Part shown: in pieces, positions 52,777 through 63,205 of the stretch
Position numbering within the stretch: the first letter of the stretch is position 1
Layout of the letters: every line of letters begins with the position of its first letter
Source: Rhizobium sp. CFBP 8762
Lineage (GTDB): Bacteria > Pseudomonadota > Alphaproteobacteria > Rhizobiales > Rhizobiaceae
Direction: 5' to 3'
Length of the DNA: 64,000 nt
Assembly (NCBI RefSeq): GCF_014841565.1
Contig: NZ_JACYUD010000002.1
Coordinates: 290,628-354,627, forward strand
The notes under the pieces: model-generated
The model's database searches: none
Seen by the model: the letters and a program-made list of their open reading frames with translations, nothing else
Told to the model about the DNA's origin: nothing
Program-made: the position numbers and the translations under genes

Positions 52777-54224
52777 GGCGAGCCCAGCCAGAGGATCTTG
52801 TCGGCAAGGCGGGCGGCAAAAGGTCGGCCCCGTAGCGCGGCCAAGGTAACAGGTGCGGCCCCCTCCATGGCATGGCGAATGCGCGCGGCGATCTGTTGTG
52901 CAAATTCAACATCCATCACTTCCATATCAATCTCGAAATTGAGGCGGAGTGATCGGGGATCCAGATTGGACGAGCCGACATAGGACCACCGATCATCGAT
53001 AACCATAAGTTTGGAATGGTTGAAGTGCCCGGCGGCACGCCAGATCCGGCAGTCATTTTTCAGAACCTGATCGAACTGCGCCATCATGGCGTGATCGACG
53101 ATCCGGAGATTGCTGACCGCAGGCACGACGATATCGATACTGACACCCCGGCTGGCAGCGGTGCTGAGCGCGCTGATCAGTTCGCGATCCGGCAGAAAAT
53201 ACGGTGACATGATGAGAATGGAGTCGCGTGCGACCGAAAACGCGCCCATCAGGGTCTTGTGGTTTGTTTCCAGCCATTTGTCCGGGCCGGAGGAGACAGC
53301 GCGCACGAACATGGCACCTTCTACCGGCTCAGGCGTTGCGATAGCCCAGGCCGGGGCATTAAGCTGTTCACCAGTGGTAAAGCGCCAGTCTTCCGCTGCG
53401 ATATGAAAGAGATCGGCAACCACCGGGCCGGTGACGCGGAAATGCGTATCCTGTGCACTGCCCTCAGTGGCAAACTCGCTGGTGAAACCTTCGCGGATAT
53501 TCATACCGCCGGTAAAGGCCACGTCTCCATCAACAACGATGATTTTACGGTGGGTGCGCAGGTTCGCATAGGGCAAACGCAGCGCCATGATGACATTGCC
53601 GTTGAACGCACCGACTTTCACGCCACCGCTGCGCAGGTAACCCACAATACTGGGGACCGAGTAACGCGCGCCGACCGCATCGATCAGCACCCGCACAGCC
53701 ACACCGCGCTGGACGGCGGCGATCAGCGCATCTGCCACGCGCAGACCGATCCGGTCTCGGTCAAAAATATAGGTTTCGACCAGAATGCTGCTTTGAGCGG
53801 AGTTGATTGCCTCGACCATCGCGCCATAGGCGGCATCGCCTGTTTCCAGCATCGCGATGCGGTTGCCCATGGTGAGAAAATGCCGCGTGACACGATCACC
53901 GAGCGTTTTCATAGCGGCAAACCGCTCGCCAAAGCGCTGGCTAATCATTTCGTCGGTCGCCGTCATCCGCAGCATACGCGCCAGCGAGCCTCCATCGAAA
54001 AGCGCGCGTTGCGAACTGACCGTCTGACGCCGTATGCGGTTGATGCCGACAATTGCGTAGATCAAGGCACCTACAATGGGTGAGAGGATGATGACGCTGA
54101 CCCAGCCGATGGCGGAGCGCACCTCCTCTTTCGTCATGGTGGCGTGAATGGCCGCCGCCAGCCCGGAGACGACGGACACTATAAAGAGAATATGCGGCCA
54201 ATACTGGTGAAAGATAATAAGCAT
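52767..54224 (-). CDS. cls: Cardiolipin synthase (PLD superfamily)
   Basis: A 485-residue membrane enzyme that condenses two phosphatidylglycerol molecules to cardiolipin. Two N-terminal helices (about residues 8-30 and 40-62) are followed by two PLD domains with HxK(x)4D motifs: THRKIIVVDGDVAFTGG (about 216) and NHSKLMVIDDRWSYVGSSN (about 396). Start ATG 54224. The convergent kinase gene overlaps its last codons. It is preceded 46 bases upstream by the gntR gene on the same strand, with which it might share a transcript. Confidence 0.94.
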   Translation of the reverse strand: MLIIFHQYWPHILFIVSVVSGLAAAIHATMTKEEVRSAIGWVSVIILSPIVGALIYAIVGINRIRRQTVSSQRALFDGGSLARMLRMTATDEMISQRFGERFAAMKTLGDRVTRHFLTMGNRIAMLETGDAAYGAMVEAINSAQSSILVETYIFDRDRIGLRVADALIAAVQRGVAVRVLIDAVGARYSVPSIVGYLRSGGVKVGAFNGNVIMALRLPYANLRTHRKIIVVDGDVAFTGGMNIREGFTSEFATEGSAQDTHFRVTGPVVADLFHIAAEDWRFTTGEQLNAPAWAIATPEPVEGAMFVRAVSSGPDKWLETNHKTLMGAFSVARDSILIMSPYFLPDRELISALSTAASRGVSIDIVVPAVSNLRIVDHAMMAQFDQVLKNDCRIWRAAGHFNHSKLMVIDDRWSYVGSSNLDPRSLRLNFEIDMEVMDVEFAQQIAARIRHAMEGAAPVTLAALRGRPFAARLADKILWLGSPYL

Positions 54225-54270
54225 GGGCAACGACTATCACTGCCCTCAAACAGGGCGCAAGCCGCCTCTA

Positions 54271-54999
54271 TCAATCCAACGCAGCATGAATCCGCTGAAC
54301 GCCGAGATCGATGACATTGCGCATGGCGATTTCCGCCTTCTGGGCATCGCGTGCCGCAATGGCATGCACGATCTTCAGGTGATTGGCGGCGCATTCTCTG
54401 ATTTTTGCCGAGGATGACGCGGGCGAGGATAACTGGAAGGATACCGCCAATGCCGCCTCGATCAGGCTGCTGATGGACCGCATGAATGGATTTCGTGACA
54501 TGCGCGAAATGGCCAGATGAAATTCGAGATCAACCTTGGCAATCGATTCGCGCGTATGGTTTATATCGTCTAGCCGTGCGGCAATGGCATAAAGCTCAAC
54601 AATTTCCTCCGCAGAGGCCCGTGCGGCGACCAGCGCCGCCGCAGCCGGCTCCAGCGCCAGACGCATTTCCGCCAGATGATCGACAAAGGCGTTATCGACC
54701 CCTGCTTCCAGACGCCAGCCGAGCACGTCAGGATCAAAGAAGTTCCAGCTCGCCCGTTCCAGCACGCGTGTTCCGACTTTGGCCTTGGCCTCAATGAGGC
54801 GCTTGGCCGCAAGCGTCTTCATCGATTCGCGCAGCACGGTACGCGACACGCCGAAGCGAGACGACAGGTCATTATCACCGGGGAGGATCGAGCCTTCCGC
54901 AATCTCGCCGCAGACAATGCCCCGGCCAAGCTCGCTCACCACATGGGCGTGGCTGTTGCGCAGCCGACGGCCTGAAATGGTGGTTTCCAAAAGTCCCAA
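54271..54999 (-). CDS. GntR/FCD regulator of the sugar operon (GguR/DgoR-like)
   Basis: A 242-residue repressor: GntR winged helix at residues about 18-80 (LPGDNDLSSRFGVSRTVLRE) and FCD domain at about 95-230 (LAEMRLALEPAAAALVA, KVDLEFHLAISRMSRNPF, ANHLKIVHAIAARD). Signature WNFFDPDVLGWRLEAG in the linker is typical of regulators of galactonate and uronate genes (DgoR/GguR). It is divergent from the sugar oxidation genes and probably controls them through a site in the 336-bp gap. Confidence 0.92.
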   Translation of the reverse strand: MGLLETTISGRRLRNSHAHVVSELGRGIVCGEIAEGSILPGDNDLSSRFGVSRTVLRESMKTLAAKRLIEAKAKVGTRVLERASWNFFDPDVLGWRLEAGVDNAFVDHLAEMRLALEPAAAALVAARASAEEIVELYAIAARLDDINHTRESIAKVDLEFHLAISRMSRNPFMRSISSLIEAALAVSFQLSSPASSSAKIRECAANHLKIVHAIAARDAQKAEIAMRNVIDLGVQRIHAALD

Positions 55000-55335
55000 T
55001 CCGGTCTCCTCTCATGGGGTCAGTATCAGCCGTGAATACCCACCGACGCGCCCAAGCACAAGGCTACACCCCGCCTTATCTTAGCACCCCGTAAATATGA
55101 ACCATATAGTATGCTTAATGGGCAAGAAATATTTTTGAGAAAACCACGTTTCAGAACTGAAAATTCTCTAAATTTTTCTATTATTTCTGTATAATCAACG
55201 GCTTGATGTTTCTTTTCAGTGCATTTCCTTATGCATGCATTTTGCAGCGCACACCATTGACAGAGGGCATTCGGCGGAATTAGTACTACTTAAAACGACG
55301 GCTCCGTGGAGTGGCCGCTATATTCGGGAGAAAAT
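55000..55335. other. Intergenic region between gntR and the sugar operon
   Basis: 336 bp with no gene. It holds an AT-rich stretch, TATAAT at 55190-55195 (weak -35, TSS near 55202), the palindrome ATGCATGCAT at 55231-55240 and the candidate operator at 55278-55291. Nothing else stands out. Confidence 0.6.
55278..55291. promoter_or_regulatory. Candidate operator for the sugar-operon repressor
   Basis: AATTAGTACTACTT: an 8-bp perfect palindrome TAGTACTA at 55281-55288, extended by two of three matching bases on each side. It lies 45 bases before the AraD1 start codon, where a repressor would block transcription. Confidence 0.45.
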
Positions 55336-56331
55336 ATGCGCTTAACGCAAGTGACCAGTGGTCAAGGCTATGACGTCGTCGCCGATCTCGGCGACGGGGC
55401 CCGCATCGTGACCGGCGCGGCCAGCATTTATGCGCTGGCGATGAACGCAATTGCGAGCGGGCACAGCCTGACGGACGAAGTGAAAAATCGCGGCCTTGGT
55501 GAAGCGGTTGACCTTGCTGCGCTGTCGGCTTCTGGCAAACTGGCGCTTCCTGTTTCCCATGAAGACCCTACCCATTGTATCGTTGCAGGCACAGGTTTGA
55601 CGCATCTGGGTTCCGCATCCGGTCGCGACAAGATGCACAAGGCGAGCCAATCAACTGTCGATGGGGCTGGCGACCTGACGGATTCCATGCGCATGTTCAA
55701 TATGGGTGTCGATGGCGGCAAGCCTGCGGATGGTGAAACGGGCGTGCAGCCGGAATGGTTCTACAAGGGTGATGGCTCTATCCTCGTGGCAACAGGCCAT
55801 GACCTGACCTCCCCTGCCTTCGCGCTGGATGGCGGTGAAGAGCCGGAACTGGCAGGCATCTATATTATTGGACCGGATGGCACGCCGCACCGTTTGGGTT
55901 TCTGTCTTGGCAACGAGTTTTCCGATCACATTACCGAAAAGGGTAACTACCTGTGGCTGGCGCACTCCAAGCTGCGACAGGCGTCACTGGGTGCGGAACT
56001 GCTGGTGGGCGATCTTCCCGACCATATCGAAGGCGTATCGCGCATTCGCCGGGGATCGGAGATTGTGTTTGAAAAGCCGTTTCTGACCGGCGAAGGCAAC
56101 ATGTCCCACAGCATTGCCAATCTGGAACATCATCACTTCAAGTATGAGCTGTTCTGTCGCCCCGGCGATATTCATGTGCATTTCTTTGGAACGGCGACGC
56201 TGTCCTTCTCGGAAGGCTTCAAGACGGAGCCGGGCGATGTGTTTGAGATCGAAGCCGCTCCCTTTACCGTGCCGCTGACCAACCGGCTGGCCGTGGCCGC
56301 GCCGCGCCCAACTATCGTCAAAGCGTTGTAG
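55336..56331 (+). CDS. gguC: AraD1/GguC-like fumarylacetoacetase-fold enzyme
   Basis: A 331-residue fumarylacetoacetate-hydrolase-family enzyme, the AraD1/GguC group found with chvE-gguAB; it is proposed to act on 2-keto-3-deoxy-L-arabonate or a similar sugar acid. ATG 55336 has GGGAG upstream; the longer frame from 55306 is rejected. Blocks of the fold are visible: HCIVAGTGLTHLGSASGRDK near residue 85, GDGSILVATGHDLTSPAF, and GNEFSDH (metal-site region). First gene of the operon. Confidence 0.88.
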   Translation: MRLTQVTSGQGYDVVADLGDGARIVTGAASIYALAMNAIASGHSLTDEVKNRGLGEAVDLAALSASGKLALPVSHEDPTHCIVAGTGLTHLGSASGRDKMHKASQSTVDGAGDLTDSMRMFNMGVDGGKPADGETGVQPEWFYKGDGSILVATGHDLTSPAFALDGGEEPELAGIYIIGPDGTPHRLGFCLGNEFSDHITEKGNYLWLAHSKLRQASLGAELLVGDLPDHIEGVSRIRRGSEIVFEKPFLTGEGNMSHSIANLEHHHFKYELFCRPGDIHVHFFGTATLSFSEGFKTEPGDVFEIEAAPFTVPLTNRLAVAAPRPTIVKAL

Positions 56332-56340
56332 GGGACGATC

Positions 56341-57288
56341 ATGGCGCCGATCAAACTCGCTCTCGTTGGTCTCGGCAAAATTGCCCGTGACCAGCACCTG
56401 CCCGCCATTGCCGGAACGCAAGGTCTGGAACTCTCCGGCATCGCCAGCCGCCATGCAAGCGTGCCGAATCTGGCGCACTGGACAACCATCGATGACATGC
56501 TGGCGTCCAATGCCGATATCGATGCGGTCTCGCTCTGTACCCCGCCACAGGGCCGCTTTGCGCAAGCCAAGGCAGCACTGGAAGCTGGCAAGCACCTGAT
56601 GCTCGAAAAGCCGCCGGGTGCGACATTGTCCGAAGTGCAGGCGCTGGAAGCCTTGGCAAAAGCCAAGGGGCTGACGCTATTTGCTACCTGGCATTCCCGC
56701 TTTGCGAGCGCTGTTGAAGAAGCCCGTGCACTGTTGTCGAACGCAACGATCCGCTCCGTCACCATCGAGTGGAAAGAGGATGTGCGCCACTGGCACCCCG
56801 GGCAGGAGTGGATATGGCAGCCGGGCGGGCTTGGCGTGTTTGATCCCGGCATCAATGCGCTGTCCATCGTCACGCGAATTCTGCGGGAAAAGTTTTACCT
56901 GACGCAATCCGACCTGTTTTTCCCCGAAAACCGTGCGGCCCCGATTGCCGCCAATCTTGATTTCGAACTGACCGGCGGCGCGACATTGCGCGCCGAGTTC
57001 GACTGGCGCCAGACCGGGCCGCAGACATGGGACATTCGCGTTGAAACGGACGCGGGCCAGATCGTGCTGTCACAGGGCGGCAATGTGCTGACCGTGAACG
57101 GTACGGAGCAGGCTCACCCCTCCGGCCAAAAACGCGAAGACCGGGAATATCGCTCACTGTACGGACGCTTCATGCAGTTAATGGCGGCGGGCCGGAGTGA
57201 CGTGGATCTATCACCGCTGACCCATGTTGCAGACGCTTTCATGCTTGGCAACCGCCACGCGGTCGAGACTTTTGAGGATACACCATGA
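56341..57288 (+). CDS. Sugar 1-dehydrogenase (L-arabinose/D-galactose type)
   Basis: A 315-residue Gfo/Idh/MocA-family cytoplasmic dehydrogenase that oxidises an aldose to its lactone with NAD(P). Cofactor motif [14 protein letters not shown] at residues about 10-23, hallmark EKPPGAT at about 95-101, and [12 protein letters not shown] with [20 protein letters not shown] characteristic of L-arabinose/D-galactose 1-dehydrogenases. It lies 9 bases after AraD1 and overlaps the dehydratase gene by 4 bases (ATGA). Arabinose and galactose share C2-C4 configuration, so both may be substrates. Confidence 0.9.
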   Translation: MAPIKLALVGLGKIARDQHLPAIAGTQGLELSGIASRHASVPNLAHWTTIDDMLASNADIDAVSLCTPPQGRFAQAKAALEAGKHLMLEKPPGATLSEVQALEALAKAKGLTLFATWHSRFASAVEEARALLSNATIRSVTIEWKEDVRHWHPGQEWIWQPGGLGVFDPGINALSIVTRILREKFYLTQSDLFFPENRAAPIAANLDFELTGGATLRAEFDWRQTGPQTWDIRVETDAGQIVLSQGGNVLTVNGTEQAHPSGQKREDREYRSLYGRFMQLMAAGRSDVDLSPLTHVADAFMLGNRHAVETFEDTP

Positions 57289-59141
57289 CCAATTCCGAAA
57301 ACATGCCGACCCGCAAGGAAGCCGCCGTCAAGGGCGAAGGCACCAAGCCGCGCGTCAACCCAGAAAACCTGCGCTCGCGCGCCTGGTTCGACAACCCGTC
57401 CAACGCCGACATGACGGCGCTCTATCTCGAGCGCTACATGAACTTTGGCCTCAGCCAGGAAGAGTTGCAGTCGGGCCGCCCCATCATCGGTATCGCGCAA
57501 ACCGGCTCGGACCTCAGCCCCTGCAACCGCCACCACATGGAACTGGCAACCCGCGTGCGCGAAGGTATTCGGGAAGCTGGCGGTATCGCGATTGAATTCC
57601 CGGTCCATCCGATTCAGGAAACCGGCAAACGCCCGACGGCAGGTCTTGACCGCAACCTGGCTTATCTTGGCCTTGTGGAAGTGCTTTACGGCTACCCGCT
57701 GGATGGCGTCGTGCTGACCATCGGTTGCGACAAGACCACACCGGCCTGTCTGATGGCGGCGGCAACCGTAAATATTCCGGCGATTGCACTGTCTGTCGGC
57801 CCCATGCTGAACGGCTGGTTCCGGGGCGAACGCACGGGTTCCGGCACTATTGTGTGGAAGGCGCGCGAACTGTTGGCCAAGGGCGAAATCGACTACGCCG
57901 GTTTTGTCAAACTGGTGGCCTCGTCTGCACCCTCCACCGGTTACTGCAACACCATGGGCACGGCCACCACCATGAACTCGCTGGCCGAAGCGCTGGGCAT
58001 GCAGCTTCCGGGCAGTGCGGCTATTCCAGCGCCATATCGTGACCGGCAGGAAATTTCCTACCTCACAGGCTTGCGCATTGTGGACATGGTGCGCGAAGAC
58101 CTGAAGCCTTCGGATATCCTCACCAAGGAAGCCTTCGTCAACGCAATCCGCGTGAATTCCGCCATCGGCGGATCAACCAATGCGCCGATCCACCTGAACG
58201 CACTGGCCCGCCACATCGGCGTAGAGCTAAGTGTTGATGACTGGCAGACCTATGGCGAAGACATTCCGCTGCTGGTCAACCTGCAACCGGCCGGTGAGTA
58301 TCTCGGCGAAGACTATTACCATGCGGGCGGTGTACCGGCTGTCGTCAACCAGTTGATGCAACAGGGCCTGATCCACGAAGATGCGATGACCGTGAACGGT
58401 CGCACCATGGGCGATAACTGTCGCGGGGCGATTATCGAGGATGAAAAGGTCATCCGTCCATTCGACCAGCCAATGAAGACCCGCGCCGGTTTCCGCGTCC
58501 TCAAGGGCAACCTGTTCTCCACCGCCATCATGAAAACCAGCGTGATTTCGCCGGAGTTTCGCGAGCGCTATCTCTCCAACCCCGATGACCCCGAAGCATT
58601 TGAGGGACGTGCCGTGGTGTTTGACGGGCCGGAGGATTACCACAAGCGCATCGACGATCCGTCGCTGGAAATTGATGCCCATACGGTTCTGTTCATGCGC
58701 GGCGCGGGGCCGATCGGCTATCCCGGTGCGGCAGAAGTGGTGAACATGCGCGCACCCGATTACCTTTTGAAGGAAGGCGTAACGGCACTGGCCTGTATCG
58801 GCGATGGCCGTCAGTCCGGCACATCCGGTTCGCCCTCCATTCTCAACGCGTCGCCGGAAGCCGCCGCAGGCGGTGGTCTTGCCCTGATCCGCACCGGCGA
58901 CCGGGTTCGCATCGATCTTGGACGTGGCTCCGCCAATATCCTTATTTCGGATGAGGAACTGGCCGAGCGGCGGCAAGCCCTGAGCGCCGATGGCGGCTAC
59001 CGCTATCCGGCGCACCAGACGCCTTGGCAGGAAATTCAGCGCGGTCTCGTCGGCCAGATGGAGACGGGTGCCGTTCTGGAAAATGCCGTTCAATACCAGC
59101 GGATTGCCCAGACCAAGGGCATTCCACGGGATAACCACTAG
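57285..59141 (+). CDS. L-arabonate/galactonate dehydratase (IlvD/Edd family)
   Basis: A 618-residue Fe-S dehydratase that removes water from an aldonate to give 2-keto-3-deoxyaldonate. Cluster ligands Cys80 (LSPCNRHH), Cys148 ([15 protein letters not shown]) and Cys221 ([10 protein letters not shown]) are in place, with the [12 protein letters not shown]-like block at about 373. Length and these motifs fit the sugar-acid branch rather than IlvD of branched-chain amino acids. A 25-residue polar N-terminal extension precedes the fold. Its start overlaps the dehydrogenase stop. Confidence 0.92.
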   Translation: MTNSENMPTRKEAAVKGEGTKPRVNPENLRSRAWFDNPSNADMTALYLERYMNFGLSQEELQSGRPIIGIAQTGSDLSPCNRHHMELATRVREGIREAGGIAIEFPVHPIQETGKRPTAGLDRNLAYLGLVEVLYGYPLDGVVLTIGCDKTTPACLMAAATVNIPAIALSVGPMLNGWFRGERTGSGTIVWKARELLAKGEIDYAGFVKLVASSAPSTGYCNTMGTATTMNSLAEALGMQLPGSAAIPAPYRDRQEISYLTGLRIVDMVREDLKPSDILTKEAFVNAIRVNSAIGGSTNAPIHLNALARHIGVELSVDDWQTYGEDIPLLVNLQPAGEYLGEDYYHAGGVPAVVNQLMQQGLIHEDAMTVNGRTMGDNCRGAIIEDEKVIRPFDQPMKTRAGFRVLKGNLFSTAIMKTSVISPEFRERYLSNPDDPEAFEGRAVVFDGPEDYHKRIDDPSLEIDAHTVLFMRGAGPIGYPGAAEVVNMRAPDYLLKEGVTALACIGDGRQSGTSGSPSILNASPEAAAGGGLALIRTGDRVRIDLGRGSANILISDEELAERRQALSADGGYRYPAHQTPWQEIQRGLVGQMETGAVLENAVQYQRIAQTKGIPRDNH

Positions 59142-59194
59142 CTTTTGCTGGTCAGTTAACGCGGCCAAAGTCCGCATTTTGGGAGGAAATACCA

Positions 59195-60253
59195 ATGAAT
59201 TTTAAATCACTGATGGCAGCGGTTGCGCTGTCGGCAGTCGCTCTCGCTGGCCCCGTTGCGGCACAGGACAAGGGCACCGTGGGCATTGCCATGCCCACCA
59301 AGTCCTCCGCACGCTGGATCGCCGATGGCGACAACATCGTGAAGGTTCTGAAAGATCGCGGCTACGAGACCGATCTTCAATATGCCGATGACGATATTCC
59401 AAACCAGCTTTCGCAGATCGAGAACATGGTCACCAAGGGTGTCAAGGTTCTGGTCGTTGCTTCCATCGACGGCACAACACTGTCGGACGTGCTGAAGCAG
59501 GCTGCCGATGCCGGCGTGAAGGTGATTGCCTATGACCGCCTGATCCGTGACACACCGAATGTTGATTACTACGCAACTTTCGACAACTTCCAGGTTGGCG
59601 TGTTGCAGGCGACCTCGATCATGAACGGCCTGAAGGGCCGCGAAGGCAAGCCGCTCAACATCGAGTTGTTCGGTGGTTCCCCGGACGATAACAACGCCTA
59701 CTTCTTCTACGATGGCGCTATGTCCGTGCTTCAGCCGGAAATCGACAAGGGCAACCTCGTCGTCGCCAGCGGCCAGACCGGTATGGACAAGGTTTCCACG
59801 CTGCGTTGGGACCCGGCTGTTGCGCAGGCCCGTATGGATGCCCTGCTCAGCGCCTACTACGGTGACAAGCATGTTGACGCGGTTCTGTCGCCTTACGACG
59901 GTCTCTCCATCGGCATTCTGTCGTCCGTCAAGGGCGTGGGCTATGGCAGCGGCGACATGAAGATGCCGGTTGTCAGCGGTCAGGATGCGGAAGTGCCATC
60001 CGTCAAGTCGATTCTGGCTGGTGAACAGACCGCCACGATCTTCAAGGACACCCGCGAACTGGCAAAGGTTACCGCCGACATGGTGGATGCCCTGCTGTCC
60101 GGCAAGGAGCCTGAAGTCAACGACACCAAGACCTACAACAACGGTGTGAAGGTCGTTCCGGCCTACCTGTTGAAGCCGGTTATCGTCGACAAGTCGAACT
60201 GGGAAGAAGTGCTGGTTGGTAGCGGTTATTACACCAAGGACCAGATTCAATAA
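59195..60253 (+). CDS. chvE: Sugar ABC transporter periplasmic binding protein ChvE
   Basis: A 352-residue receptor with a signal peptide ending VAAQDK (residue about 24) and the mature start [20 protein letters not shown]. Blocks [40 protein letters not shown] and [13 protein letters not shown] identify the xylose/galactose-binding ChvE group. In Agrobacterium ChvE binds arabinose, galactose, glucose and acidic sugars for uptake and virulence sensing. SD GGGAGG before ATG 59195. A stem-loop follows the gene. Confidence 0.95.
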   Translation: MNFKSLMAAVALSAVALAGPVAAQDKGTVGIAMPTKSSARWIADGDNIVKVLKDRGYETDLQYADDDIPNQLSQIENMVTKGVKVLVVASIDGTTLSDVLKQAADAGVKVIAYDRLIRDTPNVDYYATFDNFQVGVLQATSIMNGLKGREGKPLNIELFGGSPDDNNAYFFYDGAMSVLQPEIDKGNLVVASGQTGMDKVSTLRWDPAVAQARMDALLSAYYGDKHVDAVLSPYDGLSIGILSSVKGVGYGSGDMKMPVVSGQDAEVPSVKSILAGEQTATIFKDTRELAKVTADMVDALLSGKEPEVNDTKTYNNGVKVVPAYLLKPVIVDKSNWEEVLVGSGYYTKDQIQ

Positions 60254-60279
60254 GCAGTTTCTGCTGATTTGACCACTGC

Positions 60280-60304
60280 ACAGCGCCAGTCCGGCTGGCG
60301 CTGT
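60280..60304 (+). promoter_or_regulatory. Intercistronic stem-loop after chvE
   Basis: Perfect 10-bp stem ACAGCGCCAG/CTGGCGCTGT (60280-60289, 60295-60304) with a 5-nt loop, followed by TTCCTCTTTT. The weak T-rich tail makes partial termination possible before gguA. Confidence 0.85.
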
Positions 60305-60330
60305 TTCCTCTTTTCAGGACTGATTGTGCA

Positions 60331-61911
60331 ATGGAAACAATGCGAAATTTGAAAGACAGTCCACAGGCGGCCTCCAATGCCCCCATTCTGGAAATGCGCG
60401 GCATCTCCAAAAGCTTCGGCGCTGTCAAAGCACTTTCTGATGTGAGCTTCTCGGTTGCCCCCGGTGAGATCCACGCGCTTGTGGGTGAAAACGGCGCGGG
60501 CAAATCCACGCTGATGAAGGTGCTATCCGGCGTTTATCCCCATGGCAGCTATGGCGGCTCCATCGTGTATGATGGCGAGGAGCGGCGGTTTCGCGATATC
60601 AACGATTCCGAGGCGTTGGGCATCATTATCATCCATCAGGAATTGGCGCTGATCCCGCTGATGTCGATTGCTGAAAACATATTTCTCGGCAATGCCCCGG
60701 CCCGTTTCGGCGTTATCGACCGCTCCGCCGTCCACACCCGCGCCAAGGCGCTACTGGCGAAGGTTGGTCTGTCCGAGGCGCCCGATACGCTTGTCACCAA
60801 TATCGGCGTTGGCAAGCAGCAACTGGTGGAAATTGCCAAGGCGCTGTCCAAGGAAGTGCGGCTGCTGATTCTGGATGAGCCCACCGCCAGCCTGAACGAG
60901 CAGGACAGTGCGGCCCTTCTGGCGCTGCTCAAAGAGTTTCGCACCCAGGGCATTACGTCCATTCTCATTTCGCACAAGCTGAATGAAATCAAGGACGTCG
61001 CCGACAAGATCACCGTGTTGCGCGATGGACGCACCGTTGCTACGCTCGACTGTCATGCGGGCGAGGTTGAGGAAGACGACATTATCCGCAAGATGGTGGA
61101 TCGTGATCTGGAAAGCCGCTACCCCAAGCGCACGCCCGATATTGGTGACGTGATCCTGAAGGTAACCGACTGGTCGGCCTACCACCCGCAGCATTCTGAT
61201 CGCCAGATGGTCAAAAACGTCGCGTTTGAACTGCGCAAGGGCGAAATCGTCGGCATCGCCGGTTTGATGGGCGCTGGCCGTACCGAATTTGCCATGAGCC
61301 TGTTCGGCAAATCCTATGGCCGCAATATTTCCGGTTCTGTTGAAATCAACGGCAAACCGGTGGATGTGTCGACAGTGGACCGCGCCATTGCCGCCGGGCT
61401 TGCCTATGTAACGGAAGATCGCAAGCATCTGGGCCTGTTGCTGGCCGAGGATGTGCGCAAGAACGTGTCACTGGCCAACCTTCCCGGCGTGGCCGAGCGC
61501 GGTCTGATCGATGACATGCGCGAACTTTCGGTTGCCAATGACTACCGTGCGCGTATGCGCATCCGCAGCCACAATGTCTATCAGGAAACCGGCAAGCTTT
61601 CCGGCGGCAACCAGCAGAAGGTTGTGCTGTCCAAGTGGCTGTTTACCGATCCGCATGTGCTCATCCTGGACGAACCCACGCGCGGCATCGATGTCGGCGC
61701 GAAATACGAAATCTACAGCATCATCAACGAACTGGCCGCCAGCGGCAAAGGCGTGGTGTTCATCTCCTCCGAAATGCCGGAACTCATTGGCATGTGCGAC
61801 CGCATCGTGGTGATGCATGAAGGCGCATTTGTGGGTGAAGTGGCGGGAGAACAGGCCACGCAGGAAAACATCATGCGCGCTATCATGCGCCATAAAAGGA
61901 GACCCGAATGA
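60331..61911 (+). CDS. gguA: Sugar ABC transporter ATPase GguA
   Basis: A 526-residue protein with two ABC domains of the RbsA/XylG type. Domain 1 has Walker [12 protein letters not shown] (about residue 51), signature-like [15 protein letters not shown] and DEPTASL; domain 2 has a degenerate Walker [11 protein letters not shown], signature [15 protein letters not shown] and [10 protein letters not shown]. This asymmetry is normal for the family. ATG 60331 or 60340 could start it. It overlaps gguB by ATGA. Confidence 0.94.
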   Translation: METMRNLKDSPQAASNAPILEMRGISKSFGAVKALSDVSFSVAPGEIHALVGENGAGKSTLMKVLSGVYPHGSYGGSIVYDGEERRFRDINDSEALGIIIIHQELALIPLMSIAENIFLGNAPARFGVIDRSAVHTRAKALLAKVGLSEAPDTLVTNIGVGKQQLVEIAKALSKEVRLLILDEPTASLNEQDSAALLALLKEFRTQGITSILISHKLNEIKDVADKITVLRDGRTVATLDCHAGEVEEDDIIRKMVDRDLESRYPKRTPDIGDVILKVTDWSAYHPQHSDRQMVKNVAFELRKGEIVGIAGLMGAGRTEFAMSLFGKSYGRNISGSVEINGKPVDVSTVDRAIAAGLAYVTEDRKHLGLLLAEDVRKNVSLANLPGVAERGLIDDMRELSVANDYRARMRIRSHNVYQETGKLSGGNQQKVVLSKWLFTDPHVLILDEPTRGIDVGAKYEIYSIINELAASGKGVVFISSEMPELIGMCDRIVVMHEGAFVGEVAGEQATQENIMRAIMRHKRRPE

Positions 61912-63098
61912 GCGAGCAAACGACCGCAGCCCCCGCGCCGGGCCGGGCCGCAGGCTTCATCAAGGACAACTTACGTGAATACGGCATGTTGTTATCCCTG
62001 CTGGCCATCGTCATTTTCTTTCAGGTTGTCACCGGCGGCACGCTGCTGAGACCCTTGAACCTCACCAACCTTGTACTGCAAAACAGCTACATCGTCATCA
62101 TGGCGCTTGGCATGTTGCTGGTCATCATCACCGGGCATATCGATCTTTCGGTCGGTTCGGTGGCGGGCTTTGTCGGCGCGCTGGCGGCTGTCATGATTGT
62201 GCGCTGGCAATTGCCGTTCGTTCCGGCTGCCATTGCCTGTCTCATCATCGGCGGCCTGATCGGGGCCGCCCAAGGGTACTGGGTGGCGTATTTCAAAATA
62301 CCGTCGTTCATCGTCACCCTTGCGGGCATGCTGGTGTTCAAAGGCTTGATGATTGCCGTTCTCGGCGGTGCATCGGTTGGCCCCTTCCCGCCAACGTTCC
62401 AGAAATTGTCGTCCGGCTTTATTCCTGAGGCGCTTACCCAGACGGGCGGGCTGTACCTGACGTCGCTCATTCTGGGTTTGGTTGTTGCGGCCATCATTGT
62501 TTATTCCAACTTCACGTCGCGCGCGCGCCATTTGAAGCATGGCGTCGAGACGGAACCGCAGAGCCTGTTTATTGCCAAGAATGTGCTGGCCTTCGCCATT
62601 ATCGGCTATCTCGCTTACCTGATCGCCTCGCATCGCGGCATGCCGAATGTCCTGATCATCATGGCTGCGCTGATTGCGTTCTACGCTTTTGTCACCAACC
62701 GCACCATTGTCGGCCGTCAGGTCTATGCGGTCGGTGGCAATGAAAAGGCCGCGAAACTGTCGGGTATCAAGACCGAACGGCTGACCTTCTTTACCTTCGT
62801 CAACATGGGTGTGCTGGCGGCACTTGCGGGCCTGATCTTTGCGGCACGTCTCAATACAGCAACGCCAAAGGCCGGTCTCGGCTTTGAGCTGGATGTGATT
62901 GCGGCCTGTTTCATCGGTGGTGCATCGGCCTATGGTGGCGTCGGCCGTGTGGGCGGGGCCGTGATCGGCGCGTTCATCATGGGTGTGATGAACAACGGCA
63001 TGTCGATTGTGGGTATCGGCATCGACTACCAGCAGGTCATCAAGGGCCTCGTGCTTCTAGGTGCCGTTTGCATCGATGTTTACAACCAAAGACGTTAA
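61908..63098 (+). CDS. gguB: Sugar ABC transporter permease GguB
   Basis: A 396-residue inner-membrane permease of the XylH/RbsC family, about ten helices after a short polar N-terminus. The [19 protein letters not shown] block after helix 2 and the loop [19 protein letters not shown] are diagnostic, as is [19 protein letters not shown]. Completes the ChvE importer. Confidence 0.95.
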   Translation: MSEQTTAAPAPGRAAGFIKDNLREYGMLLSLLAIVIFFQVVTGGTLLRPLNLTNLVLQNSYIVIMALGMLLVIITGHIDLSVGSVAGFVGALAAVMIVRWQLPFVPAAIACLIIGGLIGAAQGYWVAYFKIPSFIVTLAGMLVFKGLMIAVLGGASVGPFPPTFQKLSSGFIPEALTQTGGLYLTSLILGLVVAAIIVYSNFTSRARHLKHGVETEPQSLFIAKNVLAFAIIGYLAYLIASHRGMPNVLIIMAALIAFYAFVTNRTIVGRQVYAVGGNEKAAKLSGIKTERLTFFTFVNMGVLAALAGLIFAARLNTATPKAGLGFELDVIAACFIGGASAYGGVGRVGGAVIGAFIMGVMNNGMSIVGIGIDYQQVIKGLVLLGAVCIDVYNQRR

Positions 63099-63205
63099 GC
63101 GGTTGCAACATTACGATAATTTCATAAAAAACCTCTAGTTGGACCCTAGAACAGTCTTGTTTGCCGCCTACCTCTTGTTTCGCAACACCGAGGAAAGGAT
63201 TGCAA

